Below are positions 12,201 to 24,551 of a stretch of 64,000 bases of DNA, piece by piece. The stretch covers positions 620,001 through 684,000 of the forward strand of contig NC_026659.2 in the NCBI RefSeq assembly GCF_000004075.3, given 5' to 3'. Both the position numbers and the translations under genes were made by a program. The DNA comes from Cucumis sativus (lineage: Eukaryota > Streptophyta > Magnoliopsida > Cucurbitales > Cucurbitaceae). Positions within the stretch are counted from its first letter, which is position 1. Each line of letters begins with the position of its first letter. Under the pieces are notes generated by a model. The model worked only from the letters and a program-made list of their open reading frames with translations, was not told the DNA's origin and did not search any database.

Positions 12201-15200
12201 GCCTATAGATGAACAGTTTCACATTTCTTTGTCGCTCTGCAAGACGAATGCCATCAATAATAGATGCATGATTCAATGAATCAGAAAATATGGCAATCTT
12301 CTGATCATCAGATGAAGCTTTGCCTTCAGTTAAGAGCGAGCCAATATTTCCTATCGCTACCATCAATGCCATATTGGCTGCAAATCCAGTAGGGCAAAGA
12401 AGGCAATCCTAGAAACAATAAAATTATTTCACAGTTGAGCACACATAAAATATGAATAAGCAACAGAAGGGTTAAACCTAAAGAAAATCAGAAAGAGATT
12501 CCTATTATTCACGATACATGCAAATTACAAAAACACTACATTGATCCAATATGTGAATTGCTTGCTTCAATCATATAACATAATTCGTGCTATATGGTCC
12601 AAAAAAAAGTTAAATGTTCATGTTAAATGTCTACACTGAATTTATACACCTTCAACGAGACAATGCTCTAATAATGAACCTGGAGACAATATTACTTAAA
12701 CAATGATAAATTATCTGTTCAGTTTTCACAGTTGAATGTAGAATGTAGTAGTAATGATACTGAAGTATTTTTCATATTTGGTTTGGTTAGTAAAATTTGT
12801 AACGATACAGTCAAAATTATGTAGTCATTTGATAATGTGAATTTACTTAGATCAGGTTATATGTATATAGAAAATTCCAACCTTTTGATTCACCTAACTG
12901 TTCTTATTTTACATTGCAAATGGCCATTCACCCCTATCCTAATGAATATTTTGACAACCAATCAAAATACTGGAGTTTTCAAAATATTCACTAAATGAAA
13001 CAGTATTTTTATACAGACATTGGGCCCTCACCTATGGCAAGAGGAGAGGCATCAGGAGAAACTCTTGCTAGAGCACCTTCAGGCAGGCACTTGCAATGAT
13101 GGCCATATAGTCACAGCGGAGTGTCAGAGTAAAAACTGGTTGTTTTTGTGTTTAGTTTACCAAACTAGCATCAATATTTTATCATCTGCCAGAAACATAT
13201 GTTGCAGCTTTTAACTCTTACAATGTGTTTCATTTTGTATCATAGTGTTTTTCATTTCTCATGTGTAAATATCGCCCTATATTGTAACTTCTATTTATTT
13301 AATTGTGACTTGCTCAATCAAGCAACATTTGACAACTATGAGGCCTTTTAAATTACACTTGTGTCGTGCTTTGTAAAAACTGAAATTGATAATCAGTAAT
13401 TGGCCTGGATTTATCTATGTTCATAATGTGTATACATTCGATGAGAGTACTTCTGATTAAAGCATTAATACTATAATACATACCTCTTTCTTCTTTAACT
13501 TGGCCAAGCATGATTCTAGCAGTCTATGATGGAAGGTATATCCACATATTAGGGCAGAACCCCTGGGGCCCATTCTATGTTCTAGGGCTGCCTGGTTTAG
13601 AATGGAGTTTTAGACACTTTACAGAAAGAGTAAAGTAATACATGTACAATAGAGGCAGAATTTCTTTTGACGAGTTAATATCCTTAAACACACCTGTGCA
13701 GCTGCTCTTCCTATTGTTGGATGGGAACTTAATCCTAGATAATCATTTCCAGAAAATAGAACTAACTTCTTGAATTGTTGAGGATGATCCACAAGACATT
13801 TTATGGCACCGCCTTCGGTTACAATCTCATCTCCTATAAGAACAGAGCAAATTTACATAAAACAAAGGAAAAATTAATTCTCTGAGAAAACACCAAGCAG
13901 GTATGTTAAAAGAATAAAAAATAAAGGACCCACTGTCCCAATAATACTAAGCCCATGGCGATATAAGACATATAGGACACTTTTTTTAAGGATAAATAGT
14001 TTAACTGATGATATGAAAATTTTCCCTTTTATTAAATTATTTTGCACAAAAGAGTAATTTCAACAACATGGCATGAAATATTAGAACAATGTGCGAAGTA
14101 GAAACACCATATGACACAATAAAAGTCAAGATAAAGTAGATGAGGGTTGGAAGAGTTTGTTATGGGTCGAACCACGTGTTTAAATGTTGCTCTTAAAGAA
14201 GTTCTGGCCTTTTTGGTGGGTTTTTTTCCTTGGTAAGAAACTGACTTTCAGTAAGTAAAATGAGAGAATATACAAAGGCATATAAAAAAGCACCACAAAA
14301 AAAAAGAGACTCCAAAAAAATGCCTAGACTTGCTCATAACTAGCTATTATATAATACAAGATGCAGCGCTGATACTTAATGCCAAACAGACTATGTCATT
14401 CAAGTCAGACAGTACGAGTGAAAATTGTTTTGATATATTTTCTTGATCTTCTTTGGTCATATGATCAGAACTATTCCAACAAAATTAATCACATCCCAAC
14501 ATAGGATGATTCAAAGACCTTACAACTAAATGCTTAGATCTCTCACTGACTTCGATATAATCAGTTAGAACCCATGAGATGCCTACTTACTTTCTACAAG
14601 CCAGAGATCTCCATACTAACATTTTGATAACAAATCATCCTTTTGTTCTGGTCAGACGACAAGGGTGACAGAGAGAGGCTTGCATCATCAGAAGCAGGCA
14701 ACAGCCAGAAGGTGTTGTTTCCATAGAAAGTAAGAGGTTCAGGGTAGAAGTTGATGGCAGGTACAGAGGTAGGGTAGCAAAACTAGAAATAACTCTCTTT
14801 TCCCATCGATTGGATTATGGCCAAACTTATCCAAACTTAGATGGGTTTCAAATTCACACATCAATTAAAAACAAGGGACAGTAGCAAATTTAGCCATTAG
14901 ATGCAAAATAATTAAGTATATAGCAACGTTTTTAAAAAATTGCAAATATAGCAAAATTGATCAAATTCTATCAATGATAGAAACCTATCACCAATAGACC
15001 ATCTTGTAAATATTGATCTATCATTGATAGATCATACAAATCTATCAGTGATACAAGTCTATTAGCGATAGTTTTGCTATATTTGCAATTTCTTTTAAAT
15101 GTTGTTATATCCTTAATTATTATTTCTAAAATGGTCATCAATTATAATTAACCTAAAAACAAAAGTATAGGACTTTGCTCCTTCAAGGTCCATGAGTTTA

Positions 15201-16019
15201 AAAAAATGGTAAACCTGTTAGGTAAATTTTAAACTTCAAGAGCCTGTTTGGTAAAAGATTGAAAGTTTAGAAATCTATTAACAACTCCCAAAGTTAAAAG
15301 GACGAAACTTATTCCTAAACTGAACTATTTGATTAAGCTCAACAATGCAGAGAATCCAAGTTGGGAAATACAACTCCAAGTATGTTAATTTCCCATGACA
15401 CTTTAGTTGTTGTGTGGATCACGAAAAGTTCTTTTTTTTTTTTTTTTTTGAAGGATACGGAACTTTTCGTCGATAAAATAGAAAGAGGATTAATTTCTTA
15501 ACTCCAACTCCCCTATCATTTTATTTTAGCACCGATAGTAATTAGGTATGATAATAGTATTTATATACTGTCGAATCATTTGCACATAACAATTGAAGTG
15601 GACGGACGTTTTCGAATTAAAACATGCATGGAATATAACAAACAGATACAGCCACTACACAATTCACACACAAAGCATCTGTATTATATTGACTCACATT
15701 GCACAGACAATATGAACAGTGGGTTGAAGCTGTAATGCCACCTCATTCCCACATAACAAAAGCAAGGAAGCATACCGGAACTGGGAATGTCAAGAAGCCA
15801 TTTCTGGACAGTGGACTCTGCAATTTCAACCTCAACAGAGGCCCTATCCCATGGTTGCATTTCATCGAACACCTTCAATTCATCATCTTTCTTCCCTTCA
15901 ATAGAGGCTTCGGGATTGAGTTTCTCGAGGGATGGTGTAATGGGTCTCAAAGACCTGAGCAATTGGAGCAACCCAAGCTTCGCAAGCGCCTCTTCTACAC
16001 AGCAATCCCACACGCTCAT
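9253..16019 (-). CDS. BIOF: 8-amino-7-oxononanoate synthase (KAPA synthase), biotin pathway, eleven exons
   Basis: Exons on the minus strand (high to low) are 16019-15776, 13833-13694, 13591-13484, 12408-12170, 12052-12011, 11519-11432, 11181-11048, 10387-10299, 10147-9997, 9892-9824 and 9382-9253. They join in frame to about 477 aa (Arabidopsis BIOF is 476). The enzyme is PLP-dependent and condenses pimeloyl-CoA or -ACP with alanine to give KAPA, the first committed step of biotin synthesis. Seen: FSGNDYLGLSSHPTI, MGPRGSALICGYT, NHASIIDGIRLAERQ, VIDDAHGTFV (D286 and H289 match the cofactor-binding Asp/His) and GTLSKAAG with the Schiff-base lysine at about K320. The protein ends ...FARL; C-terminal ARL fits a plant PTS1 peroxisomal signal, in line with the PKL end of Arabidopsis BIOF. 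The start was set at MSVWDCCVEEAL by alignment to the family; an in-frame Met 15 codons upstream is possible. Confidence 0.93.
14889..15140. mobile_element. MITE with long terminal inverted repeats inside BIOF intron 1
   Basis: The left arm (about 14889-14957) and the right arm (about 15071-15138) are inverse copies over roughly 65 bp and include GCAAATATAGCAAAA and TTTTGCTATATTTGC. The interior consists of CTATCA/TGATAG units (CTATCATTGATAGA). It lies in the first intron of the BIOF gene and has no coding capacity. The structure fits a MITE. The TA-rich flanks make the target-site duplication ambiguous. Confidence 0.65.
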
Positions 16020-16840
16020 CCTCCCACGAAAAACTGAAGAACGATGCAACTCTGAGGCAAACACAAAGAGAGAAAAGTGAAAATTTCAAGGCGTAGCTGA
16101 AAATTTGCTTTGAATTAGTGAAACTTTGAGAGAGGAAATAGGGTAGTTGGGGGGGTATTGAAGCATTGTGTTCGTCATAAATGTTTGTAGAAATTATGCA
16201 ACAAAGAAGATGGGTTTTCAGTTAGGTCTTAGTTAGGTGATAGATTCGTAGGAATCAAGGATTTGGATTTGGATTTGGATTTTGTTGGATTGGATGCTTG
16301 GTATGATTTGGTGCTTTTGTCCCTTTTTGTGAGAAAAATATGCAATCAAAGTATTTCACTTTTTAGAAGGTCAATGTTTTCTATTTCTTTCTCTCTTTCT
16401 TTCTTTTGAAGCTCAATAAGACTAACTTTTTGGCCGGAGAGACTACAACATCTTTTCATTTTTGAGAATTTAATATATCTTTATGCACATTCTTCATATG
16501 TGTCATTGGTGACTCCTAATGGATTGAATTTACAATGTATTGTAATCTCAAACCTATGCAGTACAAAACTCATTTCAAATATTGAGTGAATTATACTTTC
16601 TATTTTAACCTATAAAAAAAAAAACCATGAAGAAATAAAAGTTGTAATTAAAAAAAACTAATTTTGATTATATTAAGTTGAATTTGGTAAGTCAATCAAA
16701 AGCTAAGCGTTAATCTCTGTCCTAAACACAGAGTGGCTAACCACCTTCTCCGGCCAATCGGAGCAGTATATAAACCAATCATCGCCATCTCCTTATGCCC
16801 TAATTAAATCTCTATACAGCTATCGGAAAAAGTAAGAAAA
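16020..16840. promoter_or_regulatory. Divergent intergenic/promoter region, BIOF and PLAT gene
   Basis: About 820 bp separate the BIOF start (minus) and the PLAT gene start (plus), so both promoters must lie here. A TATA-like GTATATAAACC at about 16766 is suitably placed for the PLAT gene. A short run of GGATTT hexamers lies near 16258-16280. Confidence 0.45.
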
Positions 16841-17981
16841 ATGGCGTCTCCTTCCCTCTGTTTCTCCATTATCTTCATCGCTCTCTTTTTCTCTTCAATG
16901 GCTGTTAACTCTTCCGTAAGTTTCTTCTCTTTTAACATATTTCTGCGTTTTTGCTTCTCATCCTCATTTGGATCTATCACTGAAGCTGCGTATTATATTC
17001 ATTCACTCTGATCTAATTTGCGTTTCTGTCTTTAGTAATCGAGTTATGGCAACATTTTAGACTGATCTAATTTGATTGTAGAAATGTAGTTTAGAAAATT
17101 ATCTGATTTCTTTTGTTGGTGATTTTGTTTTGATTGTATTCAATTGAATGATTGATCGATTCATATTTCAGATCGATTTAGAGTTATGAGAGGCTAATTA
17201 TTTGGAGAAATCTTGTTTGGAAATTGCAAGATAATGCTCCGTTTAACTAGTTGAATAATGAACTAAGTGAATGATTCACTTTTCAGATTGATTATGTGTT
17301 GCGAGAGGGCAATTGTTTTGAGAAATGTGCTTAGAAAATGGAAACTCATGCTCCGATTTCTACGTTGATGATACACGATAAAGAACTGAGTGAATGATAC
17401 AATGCAAGCTCATTTTAAATAGTCTAAAACGCCATAATTTCTGAACGGATTGTGTTCCATGAAAAGTAATGAAAGTGTCTTTCCGGCGCATGCAGGAGAA
17501 ATGCGTATACACATTGTACGTGAAGACAGGTTCAATTCTAAAGGGCGGAACGGACTCGAAAATCAGCGTGACACTCGGTGATTCAAGGGGCCAATCGGTG
17601 GAGATTTCGGATCTAGAATCGTGGGGACTGATGAAACAAGGACACGACTATTTCGAACGGGACAACATCGACATATTCAGCGGACGGGGCGTGTGCTTGG
17701 AATCGCCGGTGTGCCGACTGAACCTGACCTCCGACGGATCGGGGTCCCACCACGGGTGGTTCTGCGACTATGTGGAGGTTACGTCGGCGGGGCCGCACAG
17801 AGCATGCTCACAGACGGCGTTTTACGTGGATCAGTGGCTGGCGACCGACGCGCCACCGTTTCAGCTGACGACGATTCTGGACGGGTGCGATGATTGGTTG
17901 AGTGGGCATGGAGCGTCGAGGCATATGCATAGCGGAAAGCTGATGGTTTCCAGTTCCAAAAAATCTGTTGCATCGGAGTGA
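16841..17981 (+). CDS. Secreted PLAT/LH2-domain protein (PLAT1/2-like), two exons
   Basis: Exons are 16841-16915 and 17496-17981, giving 186 aa (Arabidopsis PLAT1 is 181 aa). The first 24 residues form a hydrophobic signal peptide (CFSIIFIALFFSS), encoded almost exactly by exon 1. A single PLAT/LH2 beta-sandwich follows: CVYTLYVKTGSILKGGTDSK, VTLGDSRG, GHDYFERDNIDIFSG, PVCRLNLTSDGSGSHHGWFC, then DYVEVTS and the cysteine-containing tail QTAFYVDQWLATD. Family knowledge: small ER or secreted PLAT proteins linked to abiotic-stress tolerance; the domain can bind lipid or protein partners. Exon 2 is clearly more GC-rich than its surroundings. The first splice donor (TCC|GTAAG) and acceptor (TGCAG|GAG) are strong. 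Confidence 0.92.
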
Positions 17982-19754
17982 AGTTGATCGGAAAGGCGGG
18001 TGATTTTTCTTTTTTTTTTTGGCAGTGGCGCAACGTGCGGAGTTTTGGGAGCATTTTGCTGCTTTATTATTAATCAAATAAGGGACATTTTCTTACGTCA
18101 TTATATATATTGAATTTGGATGATAGGTGTAAAATTTCTATAATTTATATCGAGATCGTATACCATTGGATTTTATATGTGTATGGAATTATATAGGTAG
18201 AGATTATAGTAGTTTAATTCTTCCATCTCTCATATATATATATATATATTAAAAATATACAGTGAGGGGGAGATAGATAAGACCTTAAACCTTTGGGTGG
18301 TGATTGGGATCTCACCACAAAGTTTATATTAAACTTAAATAACTTTGTTGATATTGACATAGCCAAGTAATTGAAGGTATGCGTTCAAATATTTATAAAA
18401 TTGTTTGTGTGAATCTTTTTGTCTATGTTGGTGTGTGAAATTTGGAAAGAGACTGGAGGGTTGCGTATTTCAACTATTTTTGTAGTTTAGACTCATCTCT
18501 AAAGTTGGTTTACCTAAGAGTATTTACATTGATGTGATTTTAAATTGAGTATAGTTCGATGAAAAGTTAACATATGGATTATTTAGCTAACCTTAGTATG
18601 GTGTGAGTTAGGTTTTCCTACCTACCTCTAAAGTTGCATGGTACCAATTATGAACTCAACTTAGTCATTTATCTTCTTGTGAAACTCTACTTCCTTTTCG
18701 GACTCATAGAATCCTATGCTGACTAGGGATGTTAAAAAAAAACTTAGTAACCCAATTAACTTGGATTACCTAAAATTTCTGAAATTTTGAAGTAAACTAG
18801 TTAGGTCTCATGTTCAAAATTTTCATTACATCCTTGTTTGCGTAGACCTTTGTCTTTCATTCAATCTCATATCATCTCACTTTCATGTTTCACCTCGTGT
18901 TCACTACTCAAAGTCTCAAACCTCGCCAGTTTGAGACATTTCTTGCGTCTTCACTTGACATTTCGCTCGTTTTCAACTTAGACCTTACTAGTCTCAAACC
19001 TTTCACTCAATCTTGCCTCTCACAATCACACCACTTGGTCTTAGATTTTAACTCATACCTCACATTCTTGTCTCTCAAATCAAATTGTTCCCTCCCCATA
19101 TCAATCTCTTTTAGCCTCAAATTTCACATATTCTCTAGTCCAACCCAACTTGAAGATATTTGAGTTGGATTGACCCTTGTTGGTTGAACCAACAAGGTTG
19201 TAAGTATAATTGAAAATGACTAATCGGTCCAAAAAAAGAAAAACTCTACTCAACCAAACACAATTTGCGCACACCCTAATATGAACTTTTAGACTACTCA
19301 ACAATTTATTATTTTTTAAAAAGAAAGAAACACCTTCCACTTATCAATTTTAGAAACATATTCAAAATGTCTTTTATCAAATTCAATAAAGAAAACATAT
19401 CACAACTAAATTTGGATGAAATCTATAATACAAACATTTTTAGTCCCAAAATTTACACAAACATGAGAAAACCAAAACTAGAAACCATTACAGAGTTTCT
19501 AAAACAGGAAACCAAAACAAAGATGGACAAACAAGCAAATCCTATTCTGGTAAACATAACCCACCAAAAATGTCAAAAGAATTGCAAAAACAAACACCAT
19601 GAACAAAAATGTGCACAACTAATTTAAAGAAACTTTAGAATACCAAAATCCAATCTTTCATAACTTAAAAATAATAATAAAAAGAAGAAAATACTGCAAA
19701 AAGATCAAGAACAGATTGGATGAGTTGAACAAAGTTTTGATGTCGTCAAATTGA
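17982..19754. other. Intergenic region between convergent genes
   Basis: It lies between the 3' ends of the PLAT gene and the minus-strand tail-anchored protein gene. It holds an AT microsatellite near 18233-18250 and a 23-bp perfect palindrome at 19175-19197. The open frame at 18885-19163 is Ser/Leu-rich low-complexity sequence without recognised domains, and the one at 19367-19627 is Lys/Asn-rich; neither is supported as a gene. Confidence 0.4.
19175..19197. repeat. 23-bp perfect palindrome
   Basis: CCTTGTTGGTT and AACCAACAAGG flank a central G. Further inverted CCAACT/AGTTGG pairs lie just to the left, so a larger hairpin is possible. Confidence 0.6.
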
Positions 19755-21732
19755 TTATGAAGAAGAAGTCTTATGGGCTCGAGTCACCATCACCACAAGC
19801 AGCACAACAATGGAGATTAAGAATGAAGTTCTTAGCTTTTCTTCCAACACATTCATTCCTTCTCCACTCCTTTTCTTATCATCATTTTCATTTCCACTAT
19901 GAAACAAGTGGTTCATCAGCTCTGTGATTCTCTCAATCACTTCCATCACTCTAGTTTTCGTGTTGTCAAAAATCCATCTGACAATGTTCGTCGATTCGTT
20001 TTCTGAGTGTTTGTCAGGAGAGGTTTCCTCTAAATTTTGGCGAACTTCATCTTTTGCTGCACGAAAAGAGAATAAACAAACAATGTCTAATTTGTGCCAT
20101 GAGATAATTTTGTTCAGTGTAAAGGAAATAATCATTTTAGACTTTACTACTATCTTGTTATTTAATAGTTGTTCATATTAATTGCTTGATCATAGTTCTA
20201 TTGGTTAAGAAAAAATAGAAGTTGAAATCTCTCCTAAAAAAAAGTCTTAAAAAGAACCAACCTTCATGGAATGAGTTCCTAAGATGTTGCACTGCTTCAT
20301 TGTTCATTATTGCTTCCCAAACCGCTTTATCTGATGATACCGACATAACCATTTTCTACGTACACCATGCACCAAATGCACCAAAAGACAGAGAGAATTT
20401 TTAAATGGTTAAAATTGTTTTTATCATATTTTATTTTAGTTTGAGTTTAATAACTCAAAATCTATTTATGCGTAATTCAACATCTCCAAAATATAATTTC
20501 ACTCGTCAAAATGGATTTTGAAAGATTAAACACTTTTCTTTCAGGTGATTTCAAAGATGATTTTAACAAATTTTAGAATGAGTCTCAGACTCTCAAACTC
20601 AACAATAAGATAACATCTACTCTCCCTACTGAAGTATATATAATGTTAGAGAATAAATAAACACTCATTTTGAAATAGTAAAGTGAAGAACAAATTACTA
20701 TATAAAAAATTAATCAAATATTACTTATCAGATACAAAATTTAATTATTGAGTATTCTATAGAATGGTTGGTTAATTCAACTAATTACATGACAAACTTA
20801 ATATTTAACAAAAAAATAAATAAAGAAAGAATATATTAGTATTTTTTGATAATTCAATAACTATTATACATTTTTAGAATTTTGTTACTAAATAGATACA
20901 AAATCAAGAACTAAATTTGTAATTTAACCAACAATAATATATTGAACCAATATAATAAATCAAATAGAAAAAATAAATAATAAAAAACTAGAAAATCCAT
21001 AATTGCAATTTTAGAAAAAGGGCATTCCATTTTTATGATATCGTTAAAGATAAAGGAGGGAATAGCAAAAGTCACCTGAACTGAAGGGTCAGTCTGCAAT
21101 AAATGAAAAGCATCATAAACCCTTTCAACTCCAAACCCACCCAACCGCATCTCCAAACACGGTTCAATCCAATCCACATCCGACCCGACCGGCGAAATCC
21201 GGTTCACCAAACCCGTATACTTCCTCGCCTGACCCGCTTCATCGTTCTCCTCCTGACCGAAAACCCTATACTCCGCGAAGTTCAGTCCGAAAAATCACAA
21301 GAAAAACACACAAAATTCAATGGAAAAAGGGAGCTAGAATTCGAATTCGTACTCGTGAATCGCTGAGACGGCGCCATGAACTTCATCCAACGTCGGAACG
21401 GACCATTCCATTGAGTCCTCATAAACCCTAGCGCCATTTTCAATCTCAATTCCGTCCTCAGTAACCCACTCGAACTCATCACAGTACGGATTACAGAAAT
21501 GCCAGCCGGCGGGAACTCCGTTAGTGGTGGAAACCGGGTACTGGCTAAGGGAAGTGCTCGACGACAGGCCGTGGAAATTGGCGGAGCCGCCGGGGCGTCG
21601 TGTGGCTCTGGAAGTGGAAGTCGGAGAGGAAGGTCGGTTTGTGGGGGTATTGGCGGCTCTGGCGACGGCTCTACCGGCGGTTCTGATGATGTTTCCGGCA
21701 GGTCCACCTCCCATGCTTTTGCCGCGGAACAT
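19755..21732 (-). CDS. Plant protein of unknown function with C-terminal membrane anchor, four exons
   Basis: Exons are 21732-21353, 21265-21076, 20355-20262 and 20056-19755, joining in frame to about 321 aa. The N-terminal 60 residues are Arg/Ser/Thr/Pro-rich and basic. Conserved-looking segments follow: GWHFCNPYCDEFEWVTEDG, a region with YDAFHLLQTDPSVQ, and SDKAVWEAIMNNEAVQHLRNSF. The C-terminal exon is charged and ends in one hydrophobic segment, SFLISIVVLLVVMV (about residues 299-313), with a short polar tail, as expected for a tail-anchored membrane protein. I do not recognise the family by name; the domain order suggests a plant-specific uncharacterised protein. The first intron is only about 87 bp, and its acceptor GTATAG|G was chosen because it alone keeps the frame. 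The gene is divergent from the DUF1985-like gene. Confidence 0.8.
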
Positions 21733-22721
21733 GATGATCGGTAAAAGTTTGTTTATTGTTGTTCAATGGATATGCTGGTGTGTGCCATGACTTTTGCTGT
21801 AGGAATATGAATGAGTTGTTTATTGTTTCTAGTTTTGGAAGTGGATGAAGTGTTGAATTGGATTCATTGCCATTATCGCTCAGTAATTTTTCTTTATTTG
21901 TGGGGCTGTTGTTTGTTTTTTTCTTTTGGGTTAGAATTTATCATTTGGGATGTGGTTGATGAAAGGGATAGGAAGGTATGGTATGGTTTTGTTAGCCATT
22001 TCCATCCCCGAGAGATAAGGTTTCAATCTTCAATTAGGTTAAAGTCTTTTTCTTTCCTTAAATTAAAATAATTAAAATTACTTTACTGGTTTTTTTAAAA
22101 AGAAATAAACTATTTTGCTATTTTTGACATTTTTTCTATGCTTTATTTTTTTTATTATTGTGACCATTATTAGAGGCACAGATAAAATTTGATTCCATGT
22201 ATAAGATCATGAGTTTTTTTTTTTTTTTTTTTACTTGCGTTCTATGTGAAGTTACGGAAACAATCAATCAAAGCACCCATGGTGGCCATGGACTCTTCAC
22301 ATTCGCTTCTCGCTCATTTAAATTTTCAACTTAAATATATGAACATTTCATTTCTTTCTTGTTTTCTTATTTTCACTTTCTCTTTATCAAACACTTAAAC
22401 TCGTTGATTTTGCTAATTCTCTGAGTTGTCGTTTGGTGTTTGTCATCCTTCTTGAGCACAAAGCTGTTTGGATTTTCTCGACTTTCTACAATACGATATC
22501 ACTTTTGATACTCTTGATTGATTTATAATTTTTTGTTTTTGTTGAATATGGTTTAGAGTGAAAGTTGATGGGCGAGAATGAGTATCAAGCAGCAAGTGAT
22601 GATTGAGATTATCAAGTAGCAATAATTTTACATAATTTCAAAAACTTAGCTTGCCTTCTAAGCTTTTACTATATATTTTTGTTCGAGTTCAATTTTACTT
22701 GTTTTTAAATGTAGGACTAGA
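21733..22721. promoter_or_regulatory. Divergent intergenic/promoter region with poly-T tract
   Basis: It lies between the start of the minus-strand tail-anchored protein gene and the plus-strand DUF1985-like gene. It contains an 18-T run near 22215. The sequence just before the DUF1985 start, TTTTTAAATGTAG, resembles a splice acceptor, so an upstream leader exon is possible. Confidence 0.35.
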
Positions 22722-24551
22722 ATGACTCGAGGTTTGAAGATTTCTCCTAATAATCGCTTTCCGGGTCAAGCTTCGAGCATGTCGTCGCACATTGGGACAG
22801 CAAACAAGATTGTCAAAGAGAAGCTTACCCCCAAGCAACTGGACTTGTTCAAAAGGACTGTATTTGGACGATTTGTGGATATGGATCTGGTTTTCAGCAG
22901 CCCATTAGTCCATCATATTTTATTACGAGAGGTGAAGGACGAGAGGCCAGATGCTATGAGCTTCAATCTGAATGGTATTATCGCCACCTTCTCCAAAGAA
23001 GAGTTCTTGTTGGTGACAGGATTATGGCCGTCACCTACCAAACCGGTTCCAAGGGTTGAAGCCACTAAATCACTAGGAACAAAGTATTTCGGCAATGAGT
23101 TGGTGGTGGACATGAACCCCCTTACCTTTGAGGAAAGATACAAGAATTTGAACTTCTACGATGACTTGGACGCAGTGAAGGTTACATTGGTTTATTACAC
23201 TGAGTTGGCAATGATGGGGAAAGACAGGACAAAGAGTATAATCAACAAATCACTATTGGACGATGTTGAGGACTTGAAATACTACAATAGTCTCGATTGG
23301 GGACATATATTATGGGAGAAAACGTTGAGGGGCCTTCAAAATGCACTAAAGAACAAGGTTGATATGTACAAAAAAAAGGTCAAATTGAATAAGAACTATA
23401 ATGTAAAGTATAGCCTGCCTGGTTTTCCTCATGCATTTCAGGTATTATCTATTCCATGTGTTACATGTTATCTTTTATTACGTTTCTTAGATGTTGGACT
23501 AATAGTTTATGTTGTTTGTAGGTGTGGGCATACGAAATCATATCGTCAATTGCTGGTAAAGCTGTTACTCGACTGAACAATGAGGCGGTGCCTCGCATCT
23601 TGAGATGGTCATGCTCGTATTCACTTCCTTCCAAGTTATTGCAGAGAGACGTTTTCAACTCTATGAGGGTTAGAACATACACAAACCCCGTGTCTTGCAT
23701 GTAAGAGACTCAATTTTGTGGAACTAACCTTATTAGCTTATGTTTGGTTTATGTAGATAGTGATTTCTCCTACACTTATTATGTCGGATGCGGAAAAGCA
23801 ATTTAGAGACAGTGAGGTTGATGAACGACCCATATATGTAGTAGACCAAGCCAAGAGGGCTCCATCAGTGATTGACGTCTCTGAGGATAGTGATGGCCCA
23901 AAAGATGCTCAGGGTCACTTCGATGACCATGATCTCCACAACGAGGATATTTCAAATCCCCATTACGAGCATCTGCAGGGTCCACATGCTAAGCATGAGC
24001 GCAGTGACAACTGCGATGCCCACAATGACCATGACATTGACAACAATTCCGAACGTTTCATGAGGGATCATGTGGAGGATCGTCTACCAGAGCCTGAAAT
24101 GAGCATGAAGAGGTGCAAAAGGGAAGGAAAAGCACATAAGGAGCACAACCACAACGTGTTCTCCTATCTGAAAAGCTTAGATGGTCGAGTGTCAAGGGTC
24201 GAGGACACATTGAAGGAGATGAAGTCGGACTTGCAGACCATTACTTCTCTATTGCACTCGTATTGTAAGGTATGTTTATTGGTGGCATGTTTTCATAATT
24301 GTTTCGGCTTGAAAGTGAAGTAACAAAATTTTCTTATTACGTAGAGCAAGAACGTGTTTAATGATAAGAATGGTGCTTGCGATTTGGATTCCAGGCATCC
24401 TGAACCCACATCTCTCACAGCTCCTTCACCTCACATCGAAACTACTACTACTACTGGGTTGGATGATGAAAGGGCCATTAGAACAGCAGAGTGTGAAATT
24501 GTTCAAGACATGGAGCTTCGTAAATGGGGTTTCAAGTTCACACTTGCTTAA
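22722..24551 (+). CDS. DUF1985-like (Ulp1-associated, transposon-related) protein, intact, four exons
   Basis: Exons are 22722-23441, 23522-23668, 23757-24269 and 24345-24551, joining in frame to about 528 aa. The N-terminal half (KRTVFGRFVDMD, HHILLREVKDERPDAMSFNL, FSKEEFLLVTGLW, YYTELAMMG, LPGFPHAFQVWAYEII) looks like the DUF1985 region that is abundant in cucurbit genomes beside Ulp1-type cysteine proteases in Mutator-like elements. Residues about 290-400 are very acidic and His/Asp/Asn-rich, followed by a helical stretch (SYLKSLDGRVSRVEDTLKEM) that could be a short coiled coil. No protease His-Asp-Cys region is seen downstream before the stop. The frame is unbroken, so it is either a recent element or a domesticated gene. 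Function unknown; the family call is from memory of motif style, not a search. Confidence 0.7.

Noticed and set aside
17779-18077. Two minus-strand open frames over the PLAT exon
   Set aside because: They overlap the GC-rich PLAT exon in antisense and show no domain.
21499-21790. Plus-strand Gly/Arg-rich frames
   Set aside because: Antisense to exon 1 of the tail-anchored protein gene; composition bias only.
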